From NCBI RefSeq assembly GCF_016907915.1, contig NZ_JAFBCW010000011.1, positions 23,599 through 87,598 of the forward strand: DNA of 64,000 bases. Reading direction: 5' to 3'. Shown piece after piece: positions 33,535-42,706 of this stretch. Each line of letters begins with the position of its first letter. Positions within the stretch are counted from its first letter, which is position 1. Position numbers and translations under genes: made by a program. The DNA comes from Desulforadius tongensis. Lineage in GTDB: Bacteria; Bacillota; Desulfotomaculia; Desulfotomaculales; Desulfohalotomaculaceae. The notes under the pieces were generated by a model. The model was not told where the DNA came from. It did not search any database and worked only from the letters and a program-made list of their open reading frames with translations.

Positions 33535-35034
33535 CTACACTCCAAGTATCTCCGCCACAGCTTTACCTATCCCGCCTGCCGGTGTTTTTTGATTGTGCAG
33601 CACAGGCTTTTGCTCCAAGTTTTTTAAGCCCTGCGGAACTGGCCAGCCTGTATATTCCCACAGCATGTTCAAAAGAATAAACTCGCTTTTTCCTTCCGTT
33701 TTGTCAGCTCCCAGCACCGCTTTGGCCACGCTGGCGTTAAACTTGAAGGGACTGGCAGTGGAAACAACAACGGTTTTGGTGGTATCGCCGGTTTGTTCTC
33801 TGTACCTCCGGTATACATTAAAGGCCACCGCTGTGTGGGTATCAACCAAATAGTTGTACTCCTCCCACACTGCTTTAATCGTTCTCATTGTATCTTCATC
33901 AGAAGCGTAATGTGACCAAAAATGAGACTGCACCTTCACCTTGGTTTCCTCGTCCACCGCATACCTACCCTTTCCCTGCAGTTCATTCATCCATCCCCTT
34001 ATTCTCCCGTCATCGCAGCCGGTCAGATCAAACAGCAGGCGCTCCAGGTTGCTGGAGATCAAAATATCCATGGATGGAGATATGGTTTTCACCAGCACCC
34101 TGTTGCGGTCATATACTCCGGTGTTGATAAAATCAGTAAGTACATTGTTCGGATTGGCAGCACATATTAAACGGTTTACCGGCAGTCCCATCTGCTTGGC
34201 ATAATAGCCGGCTAAAATATTACCAAAGTTACCGGTGGGAACAACAAAGTTTACCCTTTCACCGATGTTAAGCCGGTTTTCACTAACTAGCTTTAAATAG
34301 GCCGCAAAATAATAGATTATTTGAGGCACCAAACGCCCCCAGTTAATGGAGTTGGCCGAAGATAACCGGTAATGCCTTTCTTTTAACCGCTGATTAAAAT
34401 CAGCATCTCCAAATACCTGCTTCACCCCACTTTGGGCATCGTCAAAATTGCCCTGTACAGCCACAACATTAACGTTGGCACCCTCTTGGGTTATCATCTG
34501 CAGGCGCTGCACCCGGCTGACACCATCTTCCGGGAAAAATACAATTATTTTGGTTCCGTTTACATTTTTAAATCCTTCCAAAGCAGCTTTACCGGTATCG
34601 CCGGAGGTGGCCACCAAGATGACAATTTCATCTTTCTCCCCGGTTTTACCGGCTGCCAAGGGCATAAGCCGGGGCAGCAGCTGCAAAGCCATATCTTTAA
34701 AGGCACAGGTGGGACCGTGCCACAGTTCCAATACATGCAGCTGCTCGTTTATGGTATGAACCGGCGCTATATCCGGGTGATCAAACCTTTCTTCACTGTA
34801 GGCACCGGTTACACAGGCCTGCACCTCATCTTCCGTATAATCCGTGAGGTATTTGGTTAAAATCTCCCGGGCCAGCTGCCGGTAATCGGAACCCACCAGC
34901 TGCCGAAGTTTTTCCTCCGTTATGGGGACCAAGTTCTCCGGCACAAACAATCCCCCATCCGGTGCAATACCCTGCTTAATGGCCTGGGCAGATTGTACAC
35001 GCCCAGTCTGCCCCCTGGTGCTTATATACTGCAT
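33535..35034 (-). CDS. thrC: Threonine synthase
   Basis: The 499-residue protein of the long threonine synthase class has the N-terminal YISTRGQTG, the PLP lysine in CAFKDMALQL, and the phosphate loop ATSGDTGKAALEG. It converts O-phosphohomoserine to threonine. The ATG at 35034 follows GGAGGAA. No hom or thrB gene is adjacent. Confidence 0.95.
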   Translation of the reverse strand: MQYISTRGQTGRVQSAQAIKQGIAPDGGLFVPENLVPITEEKLRQLVGSDYRQLAREILTKYLTDYTEDEVQACVTGAYSEERFDHPDIAPVHTINEQLHVLELWHGPTCAFKDMALQLLPRLMPLAAGKTGEKDEIVILVATSGDTGKAALEGFKNVNGTKIIVFFPEDGVSRVQRLQMITQEGANVNVVAVQGNFDDAQSGVKQVFGDADFNQRLKERHYRLSSANSINWGRLVPQIIYYFAAYLKLVSENRLNIGERVNFVVPTGNFGNILAGYYAKQMGLPVNRLICAANPNNVLTDFINTGVYDRNRVLVKTISPSMDILISSNLERLLFDLTGCDDGRIRGWMNELQGKGRYAVDEETKVKVQSHFWSHYASDEDTMRTIKAVWEEYNYLVDTHTAVAFNVYRRYREQTGDTTKTVVVSTASPFKFNASVAKAVLGADKTEGKSEFILLNMLWEYTGWPVPQGLKNLEQKPVLHNQKTPAGGIGKAVAEILGV

Positions 35035-35088
35035 AAATGCTTCCTCCATATCTATAAAGATTTTGCTGCTGAAACCAGCTGCCCAAAA

Positions 35089-35529
35089 CTATTGCCGTTG
35101 ATACTGATACCTGGTACCATTAATTTCATAAACATAATTAATATTACACGCTTTATTTAACATATGAGCCACCGAGCAGTATTTCTCCACCGAAAGGCCA
35201 ATGGCCCGCTCCACTTTGTCCCGGGGTATGTCCTCCCCGCTGAACTTAAAAAATACGTTAATATCGGTAAAAATCTTGGGATGCTGTTCAGCCCGCCGGC
35301 CGTCAACTTCAATATTGAACCGCTCCACTTTAACCTTCATTTTACTTAATATTGTAACTATATCTATACTGCTGCACCCGGCCAAAGACATCAATACCAG
35401 TGTTAGAGGGCTGGGAGCAGTATTTTCTCCACCGGCCTGCACCGGGGCATCCATGGTAATGGAATGCCCAGCCTCATCGGTGGCAGTAAATTTCAAATTA
35501 CCTTCCCATTCTACATTAACCTTAGGCAT
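35089..35529 (-). CDS. OsmC-family protein
   Basis: The 146-residue protein has the conserved Cys of OsmC/Ohr proteins in LAGCSSIDIVTILSK and a second Cys in VEKYCSVAHML. These reduce organic hydroperoxides through a thiol pair in the OsmC/Ohr class, although the YhfA-like subgroup is less well known. The second ATG (35529) has better spacing from GAGGTGA than the first. Confidence 0.88.
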   Translation of the reverse strand: MPKVNVEWEGNLKFTATDEAGHSITMDAPVQAGGENTAPSPLTLVLMSLAGCSSIDIVTILSKMKVKVERFNIEVDGRRAEQHPKIFTDINVFFKFSGEDIPRDKVERAIGLSVEKYCSVAHMLNKACNINYVYEINGTRYQYQRQ

Positions 35530-35695
35530 TATCATTCACCTCTATTTTTATTTTAATTTATCTATTTATTATACATGGCCTGGAATTTATATACAAGTTA
35601 GTTTCCATCCCGGACATCAGCATATACGGTATTGATTTAGTACAGGTGAAATTGTAGAATTGTGGGAAGAATTAATGTATCCGGGGTGAGCCGCT

Positions 35696-36361
35696 GTGTC
35701 TTTATTCAACGGCAAGTATCTCAGTGATGAAGAAATATGGGCCAGAGCCAGCAGAATAGTGGAAGAATATAACCGAACCAGCGAACTTTTAGCCGATCCC
35801 GGTATCTGCACCGATCCGGAGAAAATGCCGCAGCTGGCCAAAAGGCTGCACCAGCTCAATCCTTATTATATGCTCATTAACAAATTAAAAAGTTATTTAC
35901 ACGACCTGGAAGAACTGAAAAAAATGCTTGCCGGTGAAAACATGGAAGACGAGCAGAATGAAGATGTGCTTCTTTATCAAGAGTATGCCAGCCTGTGCAG
36001 CAGTACAGCCGGCGAACTTTACCGGCTGCTGCTGGAAAACGGTTATCTTGACGAGGAATTTGAAGATGAAACCGATTTGGAAATATTAAAATTTATTGAT
36101 TACGCCGGCCCGGAATATGCCTGGCGGTTGGGAATTAACATTGGTATTGATGTGGAAGAATCCCGGCAGCGGCTGGAAAAGCTGCTGCAAAAGGGCCTGC
36201 TGGAAAAAGTGCAGGGAACCATGCTTGAAGGTTACCACCGGGAAAAAGACTGGGTTAAACACATGAACCACACTTACTACAGGATATCCCGCCAGGGCAG
36301 GCATTACTTAAGAAAACTCCGCCGGCAGGCGGAGCGGGAACAACAAAAAGATACTTTATGA
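35696..36361 (+). CDS. Unknown protein with RF1-like N-terminal coiled coil and winged-helix C-terminus
   Basis: The 221-residue protein starts at a GTG after GGGGTGA. Residues 10-80 (SRIVEEYNRTSELLADPGIC, DPEKMPQLAKRL) resemble the N-terminal helical domain of peptide-chain release factor 1. Residues 130-215 look like a winged helix (FIDYAGPEYAWRLG, ESRQRLEKLLQKGLLEKV, TYYRISRQGRHYLRKL). The GGQ catalytic domain of release factors is missing. It could be a transcription or translation regulator. Its stop overlaps the convergent phosphoesterase gene by 6 bp. Confidence 0.7.
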   Translation: MSLFNGKYLSDEEIWARASRIVEEYNRTSELLADPGICTDPEKMPQLAKRLHQLNPYYMLINKLKSYLHDLEELKKMLAGENMEDEQNEDVLLYQEYASLCSSTAGELYRLLLENGYLDEEFEDETDLEILKFIDYAGPEYAWRLGINIGIDVEESRQRLEKLLQKGLLEKVQGTMLEGYHREKDWVKHMNHTYYRISRQGRHYLRKLRRQAEREQQKDTL

Positions 36362-37099
36362 TTTTAGACCGGTGTCCCTTATCAATACCGGGGCAAACTG
36401 CACATAGTCCGCACTAACCAGGTGAAAGTTAATACCCCAGGCTGTGTCCGGCAGACGGTACCTCTGGGCCCGGGAGTGCAGGTGACCGTAAATTACAGTG
36501 CTAACATTGTACTTCTCCAGTACATCAATAAAGGATGAACGCTCGTGTTTTTCATTGGTGGGCATGTAGTGCATCATAACAATAATTTCATCCACAGGCT
36601 GTTTCACGCTGGATAATGAGTTTTCCAAGCGAATTACTTCCCTCTTGTATATTTTCTCATCATGCTCGCTGAAACCGCCGCCATTGTTGGGACAAACCCA
36701 CCCCCTGGTGCCGCATATGGCTATGTTGTCTACAATTATATGATCATTTTGAATAACCTGCATATTGGGGGGGATTTTTTTGCGTACTTTAGACAGGCTT
36801 TGCCACCAGTAATCGTGATTTCCCTGTACGGCAATAATACGGCCGGGCAAAAAACCTAAAAACTGCATATCATAACCGGCCTCATCCAACCTGGTGGCCC
36901 AGGATATGTCACCGGGCATTAAGACTATGTCCTGCCGGCCAACTATGTCACACCAGTTATAGTATATTTTTTTATAGTGCTGTTTCCACTCAGGGGCACA
37001 AACATCCATGGGCTTATGTTCAACCACCGATTCCCAGTTGCTGGGATCCACCGGTTTACTAAAGGATAAGTGCACGTCACTTATGGCAAACAATTTCAC
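36356..37099 (-). CDS. Calcineurin-like metallophosphoesterase
   Basis: The 247-residue protein shows the complete motif set: DVHLSF, GDISW, GNHDYWW, MMHYMP and GHLH. These bind two metals and hydrolyse phosphomono- or diesters. The substrate is unknown. It starts with ATG; an upstream ribosome site GGAGAGG is visible. Confidence 0.9.
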   Translation of the reverse strand: MKLFAISDVHLSFSKPVDPSNWESVVEHKPMDVCAPEWKQHYKKIYYNWCDIVGRQDIVLMPGDISWATRLDEAGYDMQFLGFLPGRIIAVQGNHDYWWQSLSKVRKKIPPNMQVIQNDHIIVDNIAICGTRGWVCPNNGGGFSEHDEKIYKREVIRLENSLSSVKQPVDEIIVMMHYMPTNEKHERSSFIDVLEKYNVSTVIYGHLHSRAQRYRLPDTAWGINFHLVSADYVQFAPVLIRDTGLKS

Positions 37100-37181
37100 A
37101 GTACAACGCCTCTCCCCAGGATTTTACAACCATAATAAACATAACGCCCCCGGGTTGTCAACCAATCTTCTCCATCTCTCT

Positions 37182-37715
37182 TTAATATCCCATATATTCG
37201 GAACTGAAAATGGGGGCCAGCACATCTTTTTCAATATAAACACATCTACCATCGATAGAAACAACTTTTATAGGCGTATTTTTGATGCCATTAAAACGCT
37301 GCCCTTCACTGCCGCAGGTTTGTTTATATTTGTGCATTATTTCGCTTTTAAAATTAGTAATTTCCCTTTTAAATTCCCCTTGATAACTTTCCGGTATCTC
37401 TTGTAAATAGGCCAGCACTGTATCATAATAATCGCCGGTTAAATCATTTTCACCTTTATATTCCATCTCAATCCTGGCCCAAACATACCTTTTCAAAACT
37501 TCAACATCTTTGTAGTTGGCCACCCGGTCCAGGCATTGTTCAGCCGCATCCCAGTTTTTGCTTTTAATCATCTCAACGGCTTCTAAATATTTTCTTTCCA
37601 TTTTAATACTGGTGGCATAGTAAATGGCTGCAATAAAGAATACCAAAGCCAGCAGCGTTATAATATGAAACTTAATGTCTTCCGCCAGGTCCGTTCTAAA
37701 TCTTCTTTTCACCAC
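37182..37715 (-). CDS. Membrane-anchored protein with TPR-like region, unknown
   Basis: The GTG start follows GGGGGGAG. A basic N-terminus leads to one span (FHIITLLALVFFIAAIYYA). The outside part has a helical repeat-like stretch (YLEAVEMIKSKNWDAAEQCL) that resembles a TPR unit, and then a beta-rich C-terminus. No family is recognised. Confidence 0.65.
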   Translation of the reverse strand: MVKRRFRTDLAEDIKFHIITLLALVFFIAAIYYATSIKMERKYLEAVEMIKSKNWDAAEQCLDRVANYKDVEVLKRYVWARIEMEYKGENDLTGDYYDTVLAYLQEIPESYQGEFKREITNFKSEIMHKYKQTCGSEGQRFNGIKNTPIKVVSIDGRCVYIEKDVLAPIFSSEYMGY

Positions 37716-37800
37716 ACTCCCCCCTGTTTTTTATTTATGTGCATTTTACCATTCATCCTTTATTATGTCACCAGTTTTTTACTATTCCGACATTAATAGT

Positions 37801-37836
37801 AAAAAAATAACCCCACCTATATTTACATAGGGGGGT
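37801..37836 (-). terminator. Minus-strand terminator next to the left island boundary
   Basis: A stem of about 10 bp with one bulge (37810-37820 with 37827-37836) is followed on the minus strand by a long T-run. It directly follows the left copy of the 36-bp repeat. It is therefore most simply the original terminator of the gene now at 42707-43189. Confidence 0.75.
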
Positions 37837-37838
37837 AA

Positions 37839-37874
37839 GTTTTAATATACCGCTAACGCCGGTTCGCTGGTATA
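37839..37874. repeat. Left copy of 36-bp direct repeat (putative attachment site)
   Basis: Identical over 36 bp to 42704-42739. On the minus strand it reads as the last codons and stop of the gene at 42707-43189. It contains an imperfect inner hairpin (TATACC...GGTATA). Confidence 0.85.
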
Positions 37875-38022
37875 TGGCTTTATTTAGCTTGTCCATCAAA
37901 CTGGAGCAGGGTCAAGAATGTTTTATATGAATTTTGGAAATCATAAAAATACAGTAATACTATGTCCTGAAATATTTTCAAAAATATCAATTATATGGAA
38001 TTTACAAAAAATTGCCTAAATG

Positions 38023-38051
38023 TTGATAAATGTTTTTCCTTGTGTTATTAT
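38023..38051 (+). promoter_or_regulatory. Promoter of the nag operon
   Basis: TTGATA, a 17-bp spacer and TATTAT, placed about 30 bp upstream of the antiterminator-binding site. The 150 bp between the left repeat and this promoter hold no gene. Confidence 0.7.
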
Positions 38052-38079
38052 TTATATGTAAAATTTCATAAATAATTTA

Positions 38080-38109
38080 GGTGTGTTACTGCTAAGCAGG
38101 CGTGAACCT
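38080..38109 (+). promoter_or_regulatory. RAT site (BglG/LicT/GlcT-type antiterminator-binding RNA)
   Basis: The sequence TGTTACTGCTAAGCAGGC with flanking GG and ACCT matches ribonucleic antiterminator sites bound by BglG-family proteins. It overlaps the left arm of the following terminator, as expected for mutually exclusive structures. Confidence 0.85.
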
Positions 38110-38162
38110 ATGTATAAATACAACGTGTAGTTGTATTTATATATACGTTCGCGCCTTTTTTG
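38099..38162 (+). terminator. Conditional leader terminator of the nag operon
   Basis: A 26-bp stem (38099-38124 with 38130-38155, only two mismatches) with a GTGTA loop is followed by seven T. It should stop transcription unless an antiterminator binds the RAT. Confidence 0.9.
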
Positions 38163-38194
38163 TTTTCAGACTTCATATTAGGAAGGACGTGGTA

Positions 38195-38372
38195 TTGGGT
38201 GAAAAATTAGGTGCTTTGAATAACCGCGTTCGCTATAAAACAGGGTAAAAGAAGGACTCTAACAGAGAATCTTTTTGTTGATGTACTTAAGTTTTTGTAT
38301 CCAGAAGAGTTCGGTACATTAGAAAGTAAAAAACGGAAAATATATATAAAACACTCTTTTAGAAAGTATTAG
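38195..38372 (+). pseudogene. Remnant of a BglG/LicT-family antiterminator gene (PRD fragment)
   Basis: Frame-shifted pieces read LGALNNRVRYKTG, then LTENLFVDVLKFLYPEEFGT. These resemble a PRD segment (family pattern LxxHxxxAIxRxxxG, then NPLLxEIKxxYPxEF). The RNA-binding domain and most of both PRDs are missing, and the frame shifts near 38250. It stands where the antiterminator gene normally precedes its PTS genes. Confidence 0.6.
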
Positions 38373-38395
38373 GCATAAAAGGGAGGAATTATATA

Positions 38396-39775
38396 ATGGG
38401 TAATGTTAATGTTTTTGGAAAACTTCAGAAGCTTGGTAAATCTTTAATGCTGCCTATAGCAGTAATGCCAGTGGTAGCTTTATTTCTTAGATTTGGTGTA
38501 TTACTAGATATACCTTTCATCACAGCAGCTGGAGATGCTGTATTTAATAATCTGCCAATATTATTTGCCATTGGTGTGGCAATAGGTTTAGCTAAAGATA
38601 ATAATGGTGCAGCAGGTCTTGCAGGTGTTGTAGGATACTTTACAGCAACAGCAGTTGCACCAGCAATAAACGAAGTTATAGAAGTGAAAAAGATGGGTGT
38701 TTTAGCAGGAATGATTGCAGGTGTTGTAGCAGGAATTTTATACAACAAATATCATGATATTAAGCTTCCGGATTTCTTAGGATTTTTTGCTGGAAAACGT
38801 TTCGTACCGATTATAACTTCTTTAGTATCCATTTTTATAGGTATTGCATATGGGTTTGTATGGCCGCAGGTTCAAGGAGCTATAGATATGGTAGCTAATT
38901 GGACTACCGTTGCAGGATCAGCTGGATATTTTGTATATGGTACAGTAAACAGACTTTTAATTCCAACAGGATTACATCATATATTAAATAGTATCGTTTG
39001 GTTTATATTTGGTGAATACAATGGAGCTACAGGAGATTTAGGAAGATTCTTTGCAGGAGATCCAACAGCCGGTGTGTTTATGACTGGTTTCTTCCCTATA
39101 ATGATGTTCGGTCTTCCGGCAGCAGCTTTAGCTATGTATACCACTGCTAAGAAAGAAAATAAAAAAATAGTAGGAGGAGCTTTATTATCAGTTGCTTTTA
39201 CAGCATTTTTAACAGGTATTACAGAACCAATTGAATTTATGTTTATGTTTTTAGCACCGGCGTTGTATGTTGTCCATGCAGTTTTAACAGGTATATCCTT
39301 AGCAGTTACGAATGCTTTAGGAATTCATCACGGATTTGGTTTCTCAGCAGGAGCAATTGACTATTTATTAAATATGAATTTAGCAACAAAAGGATGGCTA
39401 TTAATACCTATAGGAATTGTATTTTTTGTTATTTATTATGTTATATTTGTATTCGCAATCAAAAAATTTGACATAAAAACTCCAGGTAGAGAAGATATCG
39501 AAGAAAATACCTCAGTAGATTTAAATGAAAAAGATGATATGGATAAATTAGCTATTGAGTATTTAGAAGCTTTAGGCGGAAAAGAAAATATCATTGAATT
39601 AGATTCTTGTATAACCAGACTCAGACTTACTTTAAAAGATACTTCCATAGTTAAAGAAGATGAGTTAAGAAATCTAGGGGCATCAGGTGTGTTAAAAATG
39701 AATGATAAAAATATGCAGGTGATTGTTGGAACAAAGGTAGATATATTATCCGAAAAAATGAAGAAGCTTATATAA
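38396..39775 (+). CDS. nagE: PTS N-acetylglucosamine-specific EIICB
   Basis: The 459-residue protein has an N-terminal EIIC membrane domain (KSLMLPIAVMPVVALFLRFG, TGLHHILNSIVWFIFGEY, TGITEPIEFMFMFLAP) and a C-terminal EIIB domain with its phospho-Cys in DSCITRLRL. The GlcNAc/glucose-family sequence and the linked nagA and nagB genes support uptake and phosphorylation of GlcNAc. EIIA is separate, encoded at the end of the operon. Base composition and codon use are AT-rich and unlike the flanks. Confidence 0.95.
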   Translation: MGNVNVFGKLQKLGKSLMLPIAVMPVVALFLRFGVLLDIPFITAAGDAVFNNLPILFAIGVAIGLAKDNNGAAGLAGVVGYFTATAVAPAINEVIEVKKMGVLAGMIAGVVAGILYNKYHDIKLPDFLGFFAGKRFVPIITSLVSIFIGIAYGFVWPQVQGAIDMVANWTTVAGSAGYFVYGTVNRLLIPTGLHHILNSIVWFIFGEYNGATGDLGRFFAGDPTAGVFMTGFFPIMMFGLPAAALAMYTTAKKENKKIVGGALLSVAFTAFLTGITEPIEFMFMFLAPALYVVHAVLTGISLAVTNALGIHHGFGFSAGAIDYLLNMNLATKGWLLIPIGIVFFVIYYVIFVFAIKKFDIKTPGREDIEENTSVDLNEKDDMDKLAIEYLEALGGKENIIELDSCITRLRLTLKDTSIVKEDELRNLGASGVLKMNDKNMQVIVGTKVDILSEKMKKLI

Positions 39776-39854
39776 GCTTCTTCATTTTATAAATTTATTT
39801 ATAAGATTTATAGCTATACTTCAATTTATGAATGATTTATTAGGAGATATTATT

Positions 39855-41009
39855 ATGAAGGCAATTATTAACGGAAAAATTATATTAGAAAATTGTGTAT
39901 TAAAAGACTATGTGCTTTTATACGATAATGAAATAATTGACCTAATAAAAAAAGATGAATTTAAAATGTTTAATGATGTTGAAGAAGTTATAGATGCTAA
40001 AAATAATTTTGTATCTCCTGGGTTTATTGATTTGCATATTCATGGTTCAGGAGGCTCTGATACCATGGATGCTACCCTCGATGCATTAAACAACATTTCT
40101 AAATCTATAGTAAAGAATGGCGTGACATCATTTTTACCTACTACAATGACCATGCCCAAAAAAGATATAGTTAGAGCATTTGAAAGCATAAAAGATGCTA
40201 TGAAAAGAAACTTAGAAGGAGCTAAAATCCAAGGAGTTCACATGGAAGGGCCGTTTATAAGTAAAAAAAATAAAGGTGCTCAAAATGAAAAATATATAAT
40301 AAAGCCTGATTATGAATTTATAAAATCTTATTTAGATATTCTAAAAATAATAACATTAGCACCAGAAGAAGATGAAAACTTAGAATTTATAAAAAAAATG
40401 AAAAGACATAAAAATATAAGACTTTCTATAGGACATACATCTGCTACATTTGAAGTAGCGTTAGAAGCAATAGATGAAGGAGTATCTTATGTTACTCATA
40501 CATTCAATGCTATGACAGGGCTTCATCATAGAAATCCAGGTGTTATTGGTGCGGTATTTTCAAGAGATATATATTGCGAACTGATAGCTGATACAATTCA
40601 TGTTCATAAAGGTTTTTTTCAAGCTTTTATAGATATAAATAAAAAAGATAGGGTTGTATTAGTTACAGATTCTATGAGAGCAGGATGTATGAAGTGCGGA
40701 AAATATGAACTAGGAGGACAAAAGGTAATAGTAGATAATAAATCTGCAAGACTTGAGGATGGAACTTTAGCAGGAAGTATACTGAAGCTAAATGAAGCTA
40801 TAAAAAACATAAGAGATAATACAGACTATAAATTAAACGAAATAGTTAATATGGCAAGTTTAAATCAAGCTAGAGCCATAGGAATAGATAATAAATTGGG
40901 AAGTATAAGAAAAGGAAAAATTGCAGATTTAACTATTTTTGATAAAGATATTAATATTATAAAAACAATAGTAAATGGAGAAATTGCATATGAGGTGAAA
41001 ACCTGGTGA
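39855..41009 (+). CDS. nagA: N-acetylglucosamine-6-phosphate deacetylase
   Basis: The 384-residue amidohydrolase has the metal motif DLHIHGSGG, HMEGPFIS, GHTSATFE, HTFNAMTGLHHRNPG and the catalytic Asp in VTDSMRAGC. It produces glucosamine-6-phosphate and acetate. The ATG at 39855 follows TAGGAG. Its stop overlaps the nagB start. Confidence 0.96.
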   Translation: MKAIINGKIILENCVLKDYVLLYDNEIIDLIKKDEFKMFNDVEEVIDAKNNFVSPGFIDLHIHGSGGSDTMDATLDALNNISKSIVKNGVTSFLPTTMTMPKKDIVRAFESIKDAMKRNLEGAKIQGVHMEGPFISKKNKGAQNEKYIIKPDYEFIKSYLDILKIITLAPEEDENLEFIKKMKRHKNIRLSIGHTSATFEVALEAIDEGVSYVTHTFNAMTGLHHRNPGVIGAVFSRDIYCELIADTIHVHKGFFQAFIDINKKDRVVLVTDSMRAGCMKCGKYELGGQKVIVDNKSARLEDGTLAGSILKLNEAIKNIRDNTDYKLNEIVNMASLNQARAIGIDNKLGSIRKGKIADLTIFDKDINIIKTIVNGEIAYEVKTW

Positions 41010-41761
41010 GAATTATTTGCGTAGATAATTATGAACAAATGAGCAAAAAAGCTGCCAATATTGTAGCTAGTCAAATTATTTTAAAGCCTAATAGCGTTTT
41101 GGGACTTGCCACAGGTTCAACCCCATTAGGAATGTATAAGCAGCTTATTAAAACATATGAAGCTGGTCATATCGATTTTCAGGAAGTAACAACATTTAAC
41201 TTAGATGAATACTATGGTCTGAGCAGGGATAATAAGCAAAGCTATTATTACTATATGTATGAAAACTTTTTTAAGCATACAAATATTGACATGAGAAAAG
41301 TCAATATACCCAATGGTATGGCAAAGGATATTAATGAAGAATGCTGTGAATATGAAAAAAAGATACGAAAAAGCGGAGGAATAGATTTACAGGTTTTAGG
41401 AATAGGCAGAAATGGGCATATAGGATTTAATGAGCCAGATATAAAATTTGAAGCTACAACTCACATGGTTAAGTTAGATGAACAAACTATTAAAGATAAC
41501 TCTAGATTTTTTAAGTCTATTGATGAAGTTCCAACCAGTGCAATAAGTATGGGAATAAAAACCATAATGCAATCTAGAAAGATAATTCTTTTAGCATCTG
41601 GAGAGGAAAAAGCAGATGCTGTTAATGGAGCAGTCAATGGCAAAATAACTCCTGAATTACCTGCATCTGTCTTACAATTACATCCAGATGTTACATTCAT
41701 AGTTGATAAAGAAGCTGCGTCAAAACTAGATTTAGAAAAAATTAAAAAAGACTATTGCTAG
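41006..41761 (+). CDS. nagB: Glucosamine-6-phosphate deaminase
   Basis: The 251-residue protein has GLATGSTPLGMYKQL, FNLDEYYGL, LGIGRNGHIGFNEP and an ending in VTFIVDKEAAS. It converts glucosamine-6-phosphate to fructose-6-phosphate and ammonia. The GTG start overlaps the nagA stop by 4 bp, giving translational coupling. Confidence 0.97.
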   Translation: MRIICVDNYEQMSKKAANIVASQIILKPNSVLGLATGSTPLGMYKQLIKTYEAGHIDFQEVTTFNLDEYYGLSRDNKQSYYYYMYENFFKHTNIDMRKVNIPNGMAKDINEECCEYEKKIRKSGGIDLQVLGIGRNGHIGFNEPDIKFEATTHMVKLDEQTIKDNSRFFKSIDEVPTSAISMGIKTIMQSRKIILLASGEEKADAVNGAVNGKITPELPASVLQLHPDVTFIVDKEAASKLDLEKIKKDYC

Positions 41762-41772
41762 GAGGAAATGGA

Positions 41773-42246
41773 ATGTTTAATTTGTTCGGAAAAAGCAAAC
41801 CACTAAGTATAAGGGCACCTTTTGAAGGGAAAATAGTAGATATAACTAATGTGAGTGACCAAGCTTTTTCTAGTAAAATGATTGGAGATGGAGTTGCAGT
41901 AAAACCAGACAGTAATATAGCTGTTGCTCCTTGTGATGGAACAGTAACTCAGATTTTTCCCACCAATCATGCTTTTGTATTAACCACAAAAGAAGGCTTA
42001 GAAATATTAGTTCACATAGGTATAAACACAGTAAAATTAAAGGGTGAAGGCTTTAAAAGGCTTATAGAAGTTGGAAGCGAAGTAAAAAAGGGAGTTGGTA
42101 TAATTGAAGTTGATTTAGCTTATATAGAAGCTTCTGGAAAGGATACTATAACTCCAATAATTATTACTAATATGGATAAGGTAGAAAGTATGGAAAAGAA
42201 TTTTAATAATGAGAAAGAAGTATTAAAAATCAAAGTAAAAAAATAA
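41773..42246 (+). CDS. PTS EIIA, glucose/GlcNAc (Crr-like) family
   Basis: The 157-residue protein has the EIIA-Glc fold and phospho-His in EILVHIGINTVKLKGEGF, with a second His in FPTNHAFVL. It passes phosphate from HPr to NagE. The ATG at 41773 follows AGGAGGAAATGGA. It completes the four-gene operon. Confidence 0.94.
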   Translation: MFNLFGKSKPLSIRAPFEGKIVDITNVSDQAFSSKMIGDGVAVKPDSNIAVAPCDGTVTQIFPTNHAFVLTTKEGLEILVHIGINTVKLKGEGFKRLIEVGSEVKKGVGIIEVDLAYIEASGKDTITPIIITNMDKVESMEKNFNNEKEVLKIKVKK

Positions 42247-42324
42247 ATGTACAGATAAATTTCAGTTATAGGGTTTTCATAGTATAACTTAATTTATACA
42301 TGTACAAACCTGCCGTTCATCTGG

Positions 42325-42420
42325 GTATTTGTAGGGTAACGCCGCAGTAATTTGCTGCGGCGTTACCCCTCTCACAGAACCCTACATATTCCCACCTCAG
42401 TCATTTCTACTCCAAAATGA
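42325..42420 (-). mobile_element. Possible 3'-end remnant of a group II intron, with 14-bp hairpin
   Basis: On the minus strand, GGTTCTGTGAGAGG is followed by a perfect 14-bp hairpin (42334-42347 with 42355-42368) and then CCCTAC. This resembles the end of domain V and domain VI of bacterial group II introns, but the 5' half of domain V is not recognisable. The hairpin may also terminate the nag operon. Confidence 0.4.
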
Positions 42421-42706
42421 TGCAAAGTACCAACATGCCCTTTTTAATGGACAGCTGGTTAAGAGTGTATAGTATAAAGGAGCCAGGGAACTTAGGGATT
42501 AATGCCGCAAACTTAAGAGGCTGGCGGCGGCAAGTTTCAAGAATTTGGTGATGCCAGCTTTCCCAGACAAGGTAACCGTAAACCGGGAACACATGGACAA
42601 AATCCATGTCAAGAGGATACACCAAGTCCTCAAGGTTTTCCGAAGCAATTATCATGCCCGGTGCAGGCGTTCTAAAAGCCAGCGAAGCCAACGGGATGAG
42701 CGGGTT
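42407..42706 (-). other. Region without a recognised gene at the right end of the island
   Basis: A 94-codon minus-strand frame (42407-42691) is open but shows no family resemblance. It has a hydrophobic C-terminus and no good ribosome site. I treat it as island-end sequence, probably decayed mobile DNA. Confidence 0.35.

Noticed and set aside
33535..35060. T-box leader upstream of thrC or alr
   Set aside because: Leaders are short and lack the GGGTGGTACCGCG-type antiterminator sequence.
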